Source: Bacteroidota bacterium
Lineage (GTDB): Bacteria; Bacteroidota; Bacteroidia; Chitinophagales; Chitinophagaceae
Direction: 5' to 3'
DNA length: 64,000 nucleotides
NCBI GenBank assembly: GCA_018268055.1
Contig: JAFDXF010000093.1
Coordinates: 62,001-126,000, forward strand
Shown here: positions 17,974-29,197 of the stretch, in pieces
How positions within the stretch are numbered: position 1 is the stretch's first letter
Layout of the letters: each line of letters opens with the position of its first letter
Program-made: the position numbers and the translations under genes
The notes under the pieces: model-generated
Database searches by the model: none
What the model was told of the DNA's origin: nothing
What the model saw: the letters and a program-made list of their open reading frames with translations, nothing else

Positions 17974-18846
17974 ATGAGTATTCTTGTAAATAAAAATTCA
18001 AAAATTCTAGTTCAGGGATTTACCGGAACAGAAGGCACTTTTCACGCTACTCAAATGATTGAATACGGCACTCAGGTAGTAGGCGGTGTTACACCGGGCA
18101 AGGGTGGAACGAAGCACCTTGACAGACCGGTTTTCAATACAGTATCTGACTGTGTAAAAAATACAGGAGCTGATGTCAGCATTATTTTTGTTCCGCCTGC
18201 ATTTGCAGCTGATGCTATTATGGAATCTGCAGAAGCTGGAGTAAAACTGATTGTATGCATCACCGAAGGCATTCCTGTTCAGGATATGGTAAAAGTGAAA
18301 AATTATTTACAAGATAAACCGGCACGTTTAATTGGACCCAACTGTCCCGGAATCATTACTTCAGATGAGTGTAAAGTAGGTATAATGCCCGGCTTTATTT
18401 TCAAAAAAGGCAGAGTGGGTATAGTATCCAAATCAGGTACATTGACTTATGAAGCTGCCGATCAGGTAGCTAAGGCCGGATTAGGAATTTCTACCGCAAT
18501 TGGAATCGGTGGTGACCCAATTATAGGCACTCCTACAAAAGATGCAGTAGAATTATTTATGAACGATCCCGAAACAGATGCAATAGTAATGATTGGTGAA
18601 ATCGGTGGCGGCATGGAAGCAGAAGCAGCAAATTGGATTAAAGCAACCGGGAATAAAAAACCGGTCGTTGGTTTCATCGCCGGGCAAACTGCACCTCCCG
18701 GAAGACGTATGGGACATGCCGGTGCTATCGTGGGTGGTGCTGATGATACTGCTGCCGCTAAAATGAAAATTATGAGTGAATGTGGCATCCATGTAGTAAG
18801 CAGCCCTGCTGATATTGGCGCTACAATGAAAAAAGTATTGGGCTAA
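17974..18846 (+). CDS. sucD: Succinate-CoA ligase alpha subunit SucD
   Basis: The alpha subunit of succinyl-CoA synthetase in the TCA cycle (succinyl-CoA + NDP + Pi to succinate + CoA + NTP). It is 290 aa from the ATG at 17974, which is preceded by a purine-rich AAAGAGGA; the upstream in-frame TTG at 17947 falls inside the promoter box. CoA-binding [11 protein letters not shown] is at the N-terminus, and the phospho-accepting histidine is H248 in [11 protein letters not shown]. The beta subunit gene sucC is not in the window, so the two subunits are encoded apart here. A strong terminator follows. Confidence 0.97.
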   Translation: MSILVNKNSKILVQGFTGTEGTFHATQMIEYGTQVVGGVTPGKGGTKHLDRPVFNTVSDCVKNTGADVSIIFVPPAFAADAIMESAEAGVKLIVCITEGIPVQDMVKVKNYLQDKPARLIGPNCPGIITSDECKVGIMPGFIFKKGRVGIVSKSGTLTYEAADQVAKAGLGISTAIGIGGDPIIGTPTKDAVELFMNDPETDAIVMIGEIGGGMEAEAANWIKATGNKKPVVGFIAGQTAPPGRRMGHAGAIVGGADDTAAAKMKIMSECGIHVVSSPADIGATMKKVLG

Positions 18847-18871
18847 ACCCAAAAACATTATAAAAAAAATG

Positions 18872-18905
18872 AAAGAGCCTCAGAAATTATCTGAGGCTCT
18901 TTTTC
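18872..18905. terminator. Bidirectional terminator between sucD and the DUF4476 gene
   Basis: AGAGCCTCAGA (18874-18884) pairs perfectly with TCTGAGGCTCT (18890-18900) over a 5-nt loop, with A-runs on one side and T-runs on the other. It serves both convergent genes. Confidence 0.92.
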
Positions 18906-18924
18906 ATAGGGCACGAATCAAAAA

Positions 18925-19665
18925 CTATCTTCCTCCATTTCTAATATAATCTGATAGTTCAGTCTTACTGCTTGAATAGGTCAACGCATCATTTACCTGA
19001 TAATAATTTCCGAGATCTGTTGTTTTACGATAAGCATATTTTGCAAGTTCTAATTTGTTTTTCTCAAATGTAAACAAGCTCATTAATTCTTTTATCTGAT
19101 AAGTCGTAAAATAATTTCCATCAATGATTTGCTTAGCAAGATTTAGACGAGTCGTTTCAAACCACTCATTCTTTAATGTCTGCTTTGCATTGTTAAAATC
19201 ACGATCGTTCATTGCATTATTGTATCCGTAACTATTTCCATATCCGTTATTATAGCCATCATTATTACCATTTCCATTATTCTCTATCCAATTCCCATTA
19301 TTATCAAGATTTCTTTGATCTATAAATGCACGGCCAAAACGATTAATCATAATGTCCACAAAACTGCGTGGTTGAACGTAGATTGAATTTGAATACAAAA
19401 CATCTTGGCGCTCATTACGTTTGCCAAATATGTCCCAACCGCCGGAGCGATTGTCTTTAAATATCTTTACTGTGTGATATCCGGGTTGAATATTATCTGC
19501 TAAAACATTGCCATTTCTACCTGAATAATCTCGCCCATCAATGGTTATTCTGATTGCATCTGAACCCATGTAAGACACAGACAATTTGCTATCATTAAAA
19601 CCCGTACCAGCAAATGAACAAATGCTCAATAATAATGCGGTTAAAATTGTGTACACTTTCTTCAT
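18925..19665 (-). CDS. Secreted DUF4476 protein with Asn/Gly/Tyr-rich linker
   Basis: A 246-aa exported protein (signal peptide MKKVYTILTALLLSICSFAG). The N-terminal half is a beta-rich region of about 100 residues with a PEGA-like flavour (IQPGYHTVKIFKD). A low-complexity Asn/Gly/Tyr tract at about residues 121-150 links it to a helical C-terminal domain (about 155-243) of the DUF4476 type, recognised by repeated LAKxxIxxxYFTTxQIKELMxLF-like helices. DUF4476 has no known biochemical function; it is widespread in secreted Bacteroidota proteins. The gene converges on sucD with a shared terminator. Confidence 0.8.
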   Translation of the reverse strand: MKKVYTILTALLLSICSFAGTGFNDSKLSVSYMGSDAIRITIDGRDYSGRNGNVLADNIQPGYHTVKIFKDNRSGGWDIFGKRNERQDVLYSNSIYVQPRSFVDIMINRFGRAFIDQRNLDNNGNWIENNGNGNNDGYNNGYGNSYGYNNAMNDRDFNNAKQTLKNEWFETTRLNLAKQIIDGNYFTTYQIKELMSLFTFEKNKLELAKYAYRKTTDLGNYYQVNDALTYSSSKTELSDYIRNGGR

Positions 19666-19916
19666 AGTAATTTATTTTTATTTTTGTATATGTATTCGCT
19701 ATAAGATATAAATATTAACAGAGGCTTACTTAATAATAAATTATAGCTACCTTCATATTTACAATTCCTCTTTTAAAACATTTTCCAAACCTGTGCCACA
19801 AAATTATTTTTTCACTAATGAAAAGTTAAAGAACTAAAAAGTGCTTTATGCAAAAAATGTTTCAACTGCATCTCTTAATAGTCATCTAATTTTATACTGT
19901 AAAAAAAGTACACCGT

Positions 19917-22900
19917 ATGCCCATCAAAAAATTATTTTTAATCCCCATTTTTCTTCTTTTAATTAATATGAATGTAAACAGCCAAGACCCCGGAAAAAAT
20001 TACGAAGCAGAGTGGAAAAAAGTAGAAAGCTTTTCACAAAAAGGTTTACCAAAATCTGCATTAGAAGAATTACAAAAACTGCTTGTACTTGCCAAAAAGG
20101 ATGGCCAAGATGCACAAATAATTAAAGCCTTAGCTTACAGCATTAGTTTACAAAGCGAAACAAGAGAAAAGAATAATAGTTTTACCATCACTGATATTGA
20201 AAATGAAATAAAAGCTTTTAATAAAAAAGAACCTGCCACTTCAATTCTTAAAAGCCTGCTGGCTGAAATGTATTGGAACTTTTACGAACAATACCGCTGG
20301 CAGCTATATGATCGTACAACTACTAAAAATTTTAAAAAAGAAGACATAGCTGCCTGGGGCGCAGAAGATTTTCATAATAAAATAAGTGAATTATATCTTG
20401 AATCCATTGTGGAAGAAGCTTTGCTAAAGAAAACCTCCCCTGAAGCGTACAATGCAATTATCATAAAAGGGAATGTACGTCATCTGCGTCCTACACTATA
20501 CGATGTATTGGCTTTCAGAGCACTCTCCTATTTTGAAAATGACGAAAGAGATATTAAAAAACCTGCTTATGCTTTTGAAATCAATGAAGCCGCAGCTTTT
20601 GATGCTGCAGCTTCTTTTGTAACAAAGAAATTTTCTACAAAAGATAGTTCTTCCTTAAAACATAAGGCATTAATTATTTATCAGAAACTCCTCGCCTTCC
20701 ACCTGAACGATGCAAAACCGGATGCTTTGATTGATGCAGACCTTCATCGTTTAAAGTTTGTAAAAGAAAATAGTACACTTTCTGAAAAAGATGCTCTATA
20801 CACAAAGGCGTTGAAGCAAATAACAGATAAATATAATGAACTACCTGCCGCATCTCAGGTATGGTATTTAATTGCCGAACAGTATGTTCACGCTGCAGAA
20901 AATTATAAACCTTATGGTGACACAACCAATCGATATGATAAAATAAAAGCATTGGATATTTGCAATAAAATAATCCAACAAAAAGATTCCTCTGAAGGGA
21001 AAATTAATTGTCAAAATTTACTTCAGGAACTGAACAGCCGATCGCTCGCTTTTAAAGTGGAAAAAGTAAATATTCCAAATCAACCATTTCGTTCTTTAGT
21101 GAGTTATCGTAATATTTCTAAAATATATCTGCGTCTCATAAAAGCAGACGCCAAGATGAGAGAAGCCCTTGAAAAAGGAACTGATGAAAATTATTGGACT
21201 ACACTGATAAAGACTCCTTCATTTAAAAACTGGGAACAATCGCTACCTGACACGAAAGATTTGCAAGAACATAATGTAGAAATAAAAATAGATGCACTCC
21301 CTTTAAGTGAGTATATTTTAGTAATGTCGGATAGTAAGGATTTTAGTAGCACTCAAGCAATTTTGGGTGCTCGATATTTTTATGTTTCCAATATTAGCTA
21401 TATAAACAGCGAACAAGATTATTTTGTATTGAATAGAGATAATGGTCAGCCACTTTCAAAAGCTACGGTACAAGTGTGGGAACAAAAATATGATTACAAG
21501 GTTTCAAAATACATAATTACAAAAGGAAAACTATACACAACAGACGCCAACGGATTTTTTAAATTAGAAAGTAATAAAAAAGAGGATTATTACACTAGTC
21601 TTCGCTTTGAAATTACACATGGAAATGATAAACTATTCTTAAATGATCAAATAAATAACAGCTATTATTCCAATCAGCAGACCGAAAAAACTAAAGAGTA
21701 TAATTCAACATTTCTATTCACGGATAGAAGTATCTATCGCCCGGGGCAAATAGTTTACTTCAAAGGCATTACAATAACTCGCAATAATGCCAATAATAAC
21801 AGCACTGTAAAATCTGGTTATGCCACTAAAGTAATTCTCATTGATGCGAATTATAAAGCTATTGACACTATCAATGTCCGCACAAATGAATATGGTTCTT
21901 TCAATGGCAAGTTTCAACTACCACAAACAGGGCTGAACGGAAGTTTTACACTTAGTACACCTTCAGGTGATGGTGGCACATTAAGTTTTAGAGTGGAAGA
22001 ATACAAACGTCCAAAATTTTATGTGGATTACGAGCCAGTTAAAGGCACCTATAAAGTAAATGATAAAATAAAAATAACTGGAGTAGCAAAAGCTTATGCG
22101 GGAAATAATGTAGATGGTGCTTTGGTAAGTTTTCGTGTTGTACGTAAACCACGCTTCATCTATGATTGGTTATTTTGGCGTTGGTGGCAACCACCGGTAG
22201 AATCTATGGAGATAGTACACGGCGAAGCAAAAACGGATAAAGACGGAAAGTATATCATAGAATTCACAGCTATCCCTGATAGTAAAATTGATCCAAAATT
22301 AGAACCTGTTTTTGATTATGAAATTACCGCTGATGTTACAGATATCAATGGCGAAACAAGAAGCGGTGAGACTACTGTATCCGTGAGTTACAAAGCGCTT
22401 ATGTTGTCTGCTAATGTTCCGCACGCACTACCTTACGATAGTGTGAAAAAACTTTCTATCAAAACAGAGAATATGAATGGCGAATTCATACCTGCTCAAT
22501 TAAAAGTTACAATAAGCAAATTAAAAGCAGAAGATCGCTTAATACGCAGTAGATATTGGGAAAGACCCGATCAGTTTGTCATGAGCAAAAGCGATTACAT
22601 TAAATATTTTCCAAATGATGAATACGACAATGAAACAGACAATAAAAGCTGGGATAAAAGCGAAACTTCTTTTGACAAAACTGATTCTTCAAAAGCATCA
22701 GGTGAATGGTTGATCACAAACGGCAAATTCAGTCCGGGATTTTATGTAATTGAAATAATTGCAAAAGATAGCAAAGGGGAAGAAGTAAAAGAATTACGCT
22801 ACTTCGAACTGTATGATGATAAAAGCAAAAATTTTGTACTGCCTCAATATTTATGGACCGGTATTATCAATACTGTAGTACAGCCCGGAGAAACTGCAAG

Positions 22901-25900
22901 TGTAGAATTAGGCTCTGCAGCCGATAATTTATTTGTAGTGCAACAAGTCAATAAGAAAAAAGAAAATAATACTGTTAATACAGATTACTCTTTTATTAAA
23001 TTGAATAATCAGAAACAAAAATTTTCATTTAACGTCACAGAAGCAGATAGAGGAGGATACGGCGTAGGATGGATTTTCGTGAAGAATAACAGGTATTATC
23101 AGTTTGTAGATAATATAAGCGTGCCGTGGTCAAATAAAGACTTAACCATAGAATATGCAAGCTTCAGAGATAAAACACTTCCGGGCAGTGAAGAAAAATG
23201 GAAAGTAAAAATCACTGGTTATAAAAATGAAAAGGTTGCAGCCGAAATGCTTGCCTCTATGTATGATGCATCATTAGATCAATTCTATTCACAAAATTGG
23301 TCTAAGCCTAATATTTGGCCAACAAACTATTTCAATAACAAATGGAATGGTTATCAAAATTTTGGACAAATTACATCTCAACAAAAATACGTACCTGATG
23401 AACCTACGAAGTCTGTAGAAAAAATTTATGACTTCCTATACCCTTCTGTAATTCTTTCTCCAAATTATTTAGGTGATTTAGCACCACTATGGGCAACAAG
23501 ACCTTTGGATTATGCATTTACTGAAGCAGGAGGAGCTTCAAATCACCTTTATTATAGAGGAATGGCTGCAATGGATATGGCTGCTCCTTCACCCAAAATG
23601 GCAGAAGGAAGAATTTCAGAAAACAACGGAAATTTGGGAGGACTTTTAAAAAAAGAAATTAATTATTTGCCTGATACTATCCAACAAGTAAAAATAGAAA
23701 ATCAGATTCCTCAATCAGGCGATGTAAAGATCCGTAAGAACTTTAATGAAACAGCATTCTTCTTGCCTGATTTAAGAACGGATAGTACCGGGGCTATTGA
23801 ATTTTCATTTACTATGCCTGAAGCATTGACAAGATGGAAGTTTATGGCATTGGCGCATACCAAAGATGCATCATTTGGTTATAGCACAAAAGAAATTATC
23901 ACTCAGAAAGATTTAATGGTGCAGCCAAATGCCCCACGTTTCCTTCGCGAAGGTGATAAGTTGGAATTCAGCAGTAAGATTGTAAATATGACGGATAAAG
24001 AAATAACCGGTACTGCAGAGTTACAACTTTTTGATGCCACAACTAATGAACCGATTGATGGCTGGTTCAGCAATATGGCCGCCAATCAATACTTCACTAT
24101 GGGTGCAGGACAAAGTGAAGCAGTTAGTTTTCCTATTGAAGTTCCTTATCTATTCAACAAAGCATTGGTATGGCGTATTATTGCCAAATTCGGAAACAAT
24201 AGTGATGGTGAAGAAAATGTATTACCTGTACTTACCAACAGAATGTTGGTAACAGAAACAATGCCTTTGCCCATGAATGGAGTCGGAACAAAGAATTTTG
24301 TATTTAATAAATTATTAGAATCCAAAAATTCAAAATCATTACAAAACTATTCGTTGACATTGGAATATACTTCCAATCCAGCATGGTATGCTGTACAGGC
24401 ACTGCCCTACTTGATGGAATATCCTTATGATTGTGCAGAGCAAACATGGAATAGATATTATGCAAATTCATTAGCTGCTTATATCGCCAATTCATCACCC
24501 AAAATAAAAGAAGTGTTTGAGAAATGGAAGATAAAAGATACTGCAGCATTGATGAGCAATTTAGAAAAAAATCAAGAATTGAAAGCAGTGTTGCTTGAAG
24601 AAACGCCTTGGGTTTTAGATGCTAAGAATCAAGCTCAGCAAAAGAAAAACATAGCATTACTTTTTGACATGATTCATCTGAGCAAAGGCTTAAACACTGC
24701 TTTTGACAAACTGAAACAAAATCAAAGTTCCAATGGCGGATTTGTATGGTTCACCGGCGGACCCGATGATCGGTATATGACACAGTATATTGTAACAGGT
24801 ATTGGACACTTGAAAAAACTTAATGCTATTGCGAAGGGCCAGGAAGGCAACTTAAAATCTATATTAGACAAAGCAATGCTCTACTTGGATAATAAAATAA
24901 AACAGGACTACGATAATTTGATTAAATACAAAACAAATTTAAAAACATATACTCTTGGATATTATGAAATACAATATCTGTATATGCGTAGTTTCTTCTC
25001 TGATTATCCTATTAATAAAGCTGCCCAAACCGCTTACAATTACTACCGATCAAGATTACCCATAAATTGGGTGAAACAAAGTAAATACATGCAGGGAATG
25101 ATTGCGCTTACTTTAAATAGAACAGGCGATACAAAAACACCTGCCGCAATTTTAAAATCATTAAAAGAAACATCTATTACCAATGAAGAAATGGGCATGT
25201 ATTGGAAAAATCAAACAAGAGGCTGGTTTTGGTATGAAGCACCAATAGAAACACAGGCTTTATTAATTGAAGCATTTCAAGAAGTAGGAAAAGACACAAA
25301 AACTGTTGATGCTTTAAAAACGTGGTTGCTTAAAAACAAACAAACCAATGATTGGAAAACAACGAAAGCAACTGCAGAGGCTTGCTACGCACTTTTGATA
25401 CAGGGAAGCCAATGGTTAAGTAATGTACCTGCAATTGAAGTAAAGCTTGGCAACACCGTTGTCAAATCTACCGATGTAAGTACAGAGGCCGGTAGCGGTT
25501 ATTTCAAAAAAATAATTGAAGGAAATAAAGTTGAAGCCGAAATGGGTAAAATAGCGGTGACCGTAAAGGCTACTTCTGACAACAAAGTAAACAATCAAAC
25601 ATCTGCCACATGGGGTGGTGTATATTGGCAATATTTTGAAGATTTAGATAAGATTACAACAGCTGCTACTCCATTAAATCTTTCAAAAAAATTATTTGTA
25701 GAAAAAAATACAGATAGAGGCCCAGTGATTACGCCGGTTAAGGAAGGCGATGTGCTGCATGTTGGCGATAAAATAAAAGTACGCATTGAACTTCGTGTGG
25801 ATCGTGATATGGAATATGTACACATGAAAGATATGCGTGCATCTGCTACAGAGCCGGTTAACGTATTGAGCCAATACAAATGGCAAGACGGATTAGGATA

Positions 25901-26090
25901 TTACGAAAGCACAAAAGACGCCAGTACAAATTTCTTCTTTAACAATTTACGCAAAGGCACTTATGTATTTGAATATCCATTGTTCGTTACACATACCGGA
26001 AACTTTAGCAATGGCATTACGACCATACAAAGCATGTATGCTCCTGAATTCAGCAGCCATTCCGAAGGCGTTAGAATTACAGTAGAATAG
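19917..26090 (+). CDS. Alpha-2-macroglobulin-like protein with thioester motif
   Basis: A 2057-aa exported protein (signal peptide MPIKKLFLIPIFLLLINMNVNSQ, no lipobox Cys). Residues about 25-390 are helix-rich. MG1/MG2-like beta modules follow (FLFTDRSIYRPGQIVYFKG is the typical MG2 opening, about residue 600). The A2M signature comes next (PDLRTDSTGAIEFSFTMPEALTRWKFMALAHTKD region, about 1285-1320), then the thioester motif C1506-A-E-Q1509, a TED-like helical domain, and C-terminal beta modules. Bacterial A2M proteins trap proteases through the Cys-Gln thioester. Enterobacterial members are near 1650 aa and often sit beside pbpC; this one is longer and stands alone, with its own terminator. 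Confidence 0.93.
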   Translation: MPIKKLFLIPIFLLLINMNVNSQDPGKNYEAEWKKVESFSQKGLPKSALEELQKLLVLAKKDGQDAQIIKALAYSISLQSETREKNNSFTITDIENEIKAFNKKEPATSILKSLLAEMYWNFYEQYRWQLYDRTTTKNFKKEDIAAWGAEDFHNKISELYLESIVEEALLKKTSPEAYNAIIIKGNVRHLRPTLYDVLAFRALSYFENDERDIKKPAYAFEINEAAAFDAAASFVTKKFSTKDSSSLKHKALIIYQKLLAFHLNDAKPDALIDADLHRLKFVKENSTLSEKDALYTKALKQITDKYNELPAASQVWYLIAEQYVHAAENYKPYGDTTNRYDKIKALDICNKIIQQKDSSEGKINCQNLLQELNSRSLAFKVEKVNIPNQPFRSLVSYRNISKIYLRLIKADAKMREALEKGTDENYWTTLIKTPSFKNWEQSLPDTKDLQEHNVEIKIDALPLSEYILVMSDSKDFSSTQAILGARYFYVSNISYINSEQDYFVLNRDNGQPLSKATVQVWEQKYDYKVSKYIITKGKLYTTDANGFFKLESNKKEDYYTSLRFEITHGNDKLFLNDQINNSYYSNQQTEKTKEYNSTFLFTDRSIYRPGQIVYFKGITITRNNANNNSTVKSGYATKVILIDANYKAIDTINVRTNEYGSFNGKFQLPQTGLNGSFTLSTPSGDGGTLSFRVEEYKRPKFYVDYEPVKGTYKVNDKIKITGVAKAYAGNNVDGALVSFRVVRKPRFIYDWLFWRWWQPPVESMEIVHGEAKTDKDGKYIIEFTAIPDSKIDPKLEPVFDYEITADVTDINGETRSGETTVSVSYKALMLSANVPHALPYDSVKKLSIKTENMNGEFIPAQLKVTISKLKAEDRLIRSRYWERPDQFVMSKSDYIKYFPNDEYDNETDNKSWDKSETSFDKTDSSKASGEWLITNGKFSPGFYVIEIIAKDSKGEEVKELRYFELYDDKSKNFVLPQYLWTGIINTVVQPGETASVELGSAADNLFVVQQVNKKKENNTVNTDYSFIKLNNQKQKFSFNVTEADRGGYGVGWIFVKNNRYYQFVDNISVPWSNKDLTIEYASFRDKTLPGSEEKWKVKITGYKNEKVAAEMLASMYDASLDQFYSQNWSKPNIWPTNYFNNKWNGYQNFGQITSQQKYVPDEPTKSVEKIYDFLYPSVILSPNYLGDLAPLWATRPLDYAFTEAGGASNHLYYRGMAAMDMAAPSPKMAEGRISENNGNLGGLLKKEINYLPDTIQQVKIENQIPQSGDVKIRKNFNETAFFLPDLRTDSTGAIEFSFTMPEALTRWKFMALAHTKDASFGYSTKEIITQKDLMVQPNAPRFLREGDKLEFSSKIVNMTDKEITGTAELQLFDATTNEPIDGWFSNMAANQYFTMGAGQSEAVSFPIEVPYLFNKALVWRIIAKFGNNSDGEENVLPVLTNRMLVTETMPLPMNGVGTKNFVFNKLLESKNSKSLQNYSLTLEYTSNPAWYAVQALPYLMEYPYDCAEQTWNRYYANSLAAYIANSSPKIKEVFEKWKIKDTAALMSNLEKNQELKAVLLEETPWVLDAKNQAQQKKNIALLFDMIHLSKGLNTAFDKLKQNQSSNGGFVWFTGGPDDRYMTQYIVTGIGHLKKLNAIAKGQEGNLKSILDKAMLYLDNKIKQDYDNLIKYKTNLKTYTLGYYEIQYLYMRSFFSDYPINKAAQTAYNYYRSRLPINWVKQSKYMQGMIALTLNRTGDTKTPAAILKSLKETSITNEEMGMYWKNQTRGWFWYEAPIETQALLIEAFQEVGKDTKTVDALKTWLLKNKQTNDWKTTKATAEACYALLIQGSQWLSNVPAIEVKLGNTVVKSTDVSTEAGSGYFKKIIEGNKVEAEMGKIAVTVKATSDNKVNNQTSATWGGVYWQYFEDLDKITTAATPLNLSKKLFVEKNTDRGPVITPVKEGDVLHVGDKIKVRIELRVDRDMEYVHMKDMRASATEPVNVLSQYKWQDGLGYYESTKDASTNFFFNNLRKGTYVFEYPLFVTHTGNFSNGITTIQSMYAPEFSSHSEGVRITVE

Positions 26091-26110
26091 AAATTGATTG
26101 AGGATTTAAA

Positions 26111-26150
26111 AATGAGGATTGCAAATGAATTTGCAATTCTCATTTTTTTT
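26111..26150 (+). terminator. Rho-independent terminator after the A2M gene
   Basis: A 15-bp stem (26111-26125 with 26130-26144, one G-U pair, 4-nt loop TGAA) followed by a run of T. Confidence 0.92.
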
Positions 26151-26178
26151 AAAATGCCTGCATTAATACAAAGCACTT

Positions 26179-26186
26179 TACTTTTG
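26179..26186 (+). promoter_or_regulatory. -7 box TACTTTTG 4 nt before the FAD oxidoreductase ATG
   Basis: An exact TAnnTTTG match directly behind the A2M terminator and 4 nt before the ATG at 26191, predicting a leaderless transcript. Confidence 0.62.
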
Positions 26187-26190
26187 TTCT

Positions 26191-27258
26191 ATGCAAGTGG
26201 ACTATATCATCATCGGTCAAGGAATCAGCGGCACTTGGTTGTCCTATTATTTACAAAAAGAAAATAAATCATATATTGTAATTGACAACAAACTTCCCGA
26301 TGCTCCTTCAAGACTGTCAGCAGGAATTATCAATCCAATTACCGGTAGAAGACATGTAGCCGCATGGATGATTGAAGAATTATTATCCTTCTCGTTGAAT
26401 GCTTATAATGAAATGGGCAACCTGTTAAACATAACTGCTATTTCAAGAAAAAATATCATTGATTTTTTCCCAAGTGCACAGATGCGGGATAGTTTTCAAA
26501 AGCGAGTGGCCGAGCAAGCCAATTATCTCTCTTTGGAAGAAACAATTTCTTACAGCGACTATTTTAATTACGAATTAGGTTATGGTATCGTTACTCCCAC
26601 ATATACTGCACATTTAGAAAATATTCTGCCCGAATGGCGTAAGTATTTACATCAAAACAAAAAACTGATAGAAGAATATTTTGATCTACAATTTTTAGAA
26701 CTCACTGACAACTACGTTCAATATAAAGACATCACAGCCCAGAAAATTATTTTCTGCGATGGCACGGCTTCGGCACAAAATCGATTCTTTAATTTGCTGC
26801 CCTTTGCACCCAATAAAGGCGAAGCACTATTTTTGAATATTAAAAACATTCCTTCCAATTATATTTTTAAAAAAGGAATGATTTTAGTACCGCTGGCTTC
26901 ACCCGATAGCTGGTGGATTGGGGCTTCTTATGAATGGGATTTTAAACATACCGATCCTACAAACGAATTCAGGGAAAAAACGGAAATGCTACTCAAGCAA
27001 TGGCTAAAAGTTCCGTATCAAATTACCAATCACATTGCAAGCGTTCGCCCTGCCACATTGGAAAGAAGACCGTTTGTCGGATTGCATCCGCAATATCCGC
27101 AAGTGGGTATTCTAAATGGAATGGGAACAAAAGGTTGTTCTTTGGCTCCATATTTTGCACATCAACTTGTTCTTCATCTGTGTCACAATCAACCTATCAC
27201 ACCTGAAGCCAATGTTCGGAGGTTTACCAATGTACTTTCTCGTAAAACGAACAATTAG
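26191..27258 (+). CDS. FAD-dependent oxidoreductase (DAO family)
   Basis: A 355-aa flavoprotein of the D-amino-acid-oxidase/DadA fold. The N-terminal dinucleotide motif is IIGQGISGTWLSYYL, with the second strand ending YIVIDNK. The substrate-domain return near the C-terminus reads ATLERRPFVGLHP and GMGTKGCSLAPYFAHQL, much like MnmC C-terminal domains and glycine/sarcosine oxidase relatives. NPITGRRHVAAWM (about residues 50-62) is typical of a Bacteroidota subgroup of unknown substrate. It lies between a terminator and aspS, with its own promoter box. The specific reaction cannot be assigned. Confidence 0.85.
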   Translation: MQVDYIIIGQGISGTWLSYYLQKENKSYIVIDNKLPDAPSRLSAGIINPITGRRHVAAWMIEELLSFSLNAYNEMGNLLNITAISRKNIIDFFPSAQMRDSFQKRVAEQANYLSLEETISYSDYFNYELGYGIVTPTYTAHLENILPEWRKYLHQNKKLIEEYFDLQFLELTDNYVQYKDITAQKIIFCDGTASAQNRFFNLLPFAPNKGEALFLNIKNIPSNYIFKKGMILVPLASPDSWWIGASYEWDFKHTDPTNEFREKTEMLLKQWLKVPYQITNHIASVRPATLERRPFVGLHPQYPQVGILNGMGTKGCSLAPYFAHQLVLHLCHNQPITPEANVRRFTNVLSRKTNN

Positions 27259-27275
27259 AAGGCCTCCGTTTCACT

Positions 27276-27283
27276 TATCTTTG
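27276..27283 (+). promoter_or_regulatory. -7 box TATCTTTG upstream of aspS
   Basis: An exact TAnnTTTG match 67 nt before the aspS ATG and 18 nt after the stop of the FAD oxidoreductase gene, so aspS probably has its own promoter and a short leader. Confidence 0.5.
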
Positions 27284-27350
27284 TGGGTCGGGAAAATGAC
27301 ATTTTACTCATCTTCCCAAAATTTATTTATTATTTACGAAGCAAAAAATT

Positions 27351-29174
27351 ATGTACAGAACACATACCTGTGGCAACTTAAGATTATCCGATAAAAATAA
27401 CGTTGTAACGTTGGCCGGTTGGGTACAGACAGTTAGAAAGTTTGGCGCAATTACTTTCGTTGACTTGCGTGATCGTTATGGCATTACACAATTATTGTTT
27501 GGAGAAGAATTAACCAAACAATTAGATGAGAATCCTTTAGGCCGTGAATACGTGCTGCAAGCCATAGGAATAGTAAATGAACGCAGCAATAAAAATTTAA
27601 ACATACCTACAGGAGAGATTGAAATTGCTGTTTCTTCTTTTTCTATCTTAAACAAATCTGCAGTTCCGCCATTCACCATTCAGGACGATACAGATGGCGG
27701 TGATGATTTAAGAATGAAATATCGCTACCTTGATTTGCGTCGCAATGCTGTAAAGAAAAATATTGAACTACGCTATGCGGTAAATCGTGCAGCAAGAAAT
27801 TATTTGCACAGTCAGGGGTTTATGGATATTGAAACACCATTTCTAATAAAATCTACTCCAGAAGGTGCAAGAGATTTTGTTGTTCCTTCCAGAATGAATC
27901 AGGGAGAATTTTATGCATTACCACAATCTCCACAAACATTCAAGCAATTGTTAATGGTGAGTGGTTATGATCGTTATTATCAAATTGTAAAATGTTTTCG
28001 TGATGAAGATTTGCGAGCCGATCGACAGCCGGAGTTTACACAGATAGATTGCGAAATGGCTTTTGTAGAACAAGAAGACATCCTGAATATGTTTGAAGGT
28101 TTGGTGAAATCAGTTTTCAAAGATGTAAAAAATATCGATTACACAGAGTCAGTACAACGAATGACTTGGGAAGATGCAATGTGGAATTATGGAAATGATA
28201 AACCTGATATTCGATTTGACATCAAACTCTTGAACTTAAAAAAACCTGTAACAGTTTATACAGATAAAAGCGATAATGCTGTTTTAATTAACAATGCAGA
28301 TTTTAAAGTCTTTGATGAAGCAGAAACAGTCATTGCAATTTCAGTTCCGGGATGCAGCGAGTATAGTCGTAAACAAACTGATGAATTGACTGAGTGGGTA
28401 AAGCGCCCGCAAATAGGAATGAAGGGATTAGTATTTATAAAAGTAAATGCTGATGGGACATATAAAAGCAGTGTAGATAAATTTTATTCCGAAGAAAAAT
28501 TAAAAGCAATCGCCGATGCGGCAGGCGCAAAGCCCGGAGATTTGATACTCATTCTTGCCGGTGCAGAAGAAAGAACTAGAAAAGCAATTAGTGAGTTGAG
28601 ATTGGAAATGGCAGAACGATTAAACCTACGCAAAAAAGATGAATACAAACTACTTTGGGTTGTAGATTTCCCATTGTTTGAATACGATGAAGAAAGCAGC
28701 CGTTGGGTAGCACGTCATCATCCGTTCACATCTCCCAAGCCCACACATATAGACATCATGATTAACAACAGTCAGGTAATAGAAAATGCTGCTGAATATT
28801 TAAAACATCCGTACGCCAACATAAAGGCAAACGCCTATGATATGGTGTTGAATGGAAATGAAATAGGAGGAGGCTCTATTCGTATTTTCCAAAGAACATT
28901 GCAGGAAAAAATGTTTGCTGCACTGGGAATGAGCGCAGAAGAGGCACGACATAAATTTGGGTTTCTGTTAGGCGCATTCGAATATGGCGCACCGCCACAT
29001 GGTGGCATTGCATTTGGTTTTGATCGCTTATGTGCTATTTTAGGTGGCAGTGAAAGTATCAGAGATTTTATTGCATTTCCTAAAAACAATTCGGGCAGAG
29101 ATGTAATGCTCGATGCCCCTTCTGCTATTGATGAAAAACAGATGAAAGAGTTAGGCATTAAAATAGGAAGCTAA
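27351..29174 (+). CDS. aspS: Aspartate-tRNA ligase AspS
   Basis: A class II aminoacyl-tRNA synthetase that charges tRNA-Asp. The 607-aa length fits the bacterial type: OB-fold anticodon domain (about residues 1-110), the catalytic core with motif 2 [18 protein letters not shown], a GAD insertion domain in the middle (about 285-420), and motif 3 [10 protein letters not shown] near the C-terminus. The N-terminus [11 protein letters not shown] is the conserved start. Whether it also charges tRNA-Asn cannot be decided here. Confidence 0.98.
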   Translation: MYRTHTCGNLRLSDKNNVVTLAGWVQTVRKFGAITFVDLRDRYGITQLLFGEELTKQLDENPLGREYVLQAIGIVNERSNKNLNIPTGEIEIAVSSFSILNKSAVPPFTIQDDTDGGDDLRMKYRYLDLRRNAVKKNIELRYAVNRAARNYLHSQGFMDIETPFLIKSTPEGARDFVVPSRMNQGEFYALPQSPQTFKQLLMVSGYDRYYQIVKCFRDEDLRADRQPEFTQIDCEMAFVEQEDILNMFEGLVKSVFKDVKNIDYTESVQRMTWEDAMWNYGNDKPDIRFDIKLLNLKKPVTVYTDKSDNAVLINNADFKVFDEAETVIAISVPGCSEYSRKQTDELTEWVKRPQIGMKGLVFIKVNADGTYKSSVDKFYSEEKLKAIADAAGAKPGDLILILAGAEERTRKAISELRLEMAERLNLRKKDEYKLLWVVDFPLFEYDEESSRWVARHHPFTSPKPTHIDIMINNSQVIENAAEYLKHPYANIKANAYDMVLNGNEIGGGSIRIFQRTLQEKMFAALGMSAEEARHKFGFLLGAFEYGAPPHGGIAFGFDRLCAILGGSESIRDFIAFPKNNSGRDVMLDAPSAIDEKQMKELGIKIGS

Positions 29175-29197
29175 TTAACCTACTTAAATAATTAAGT

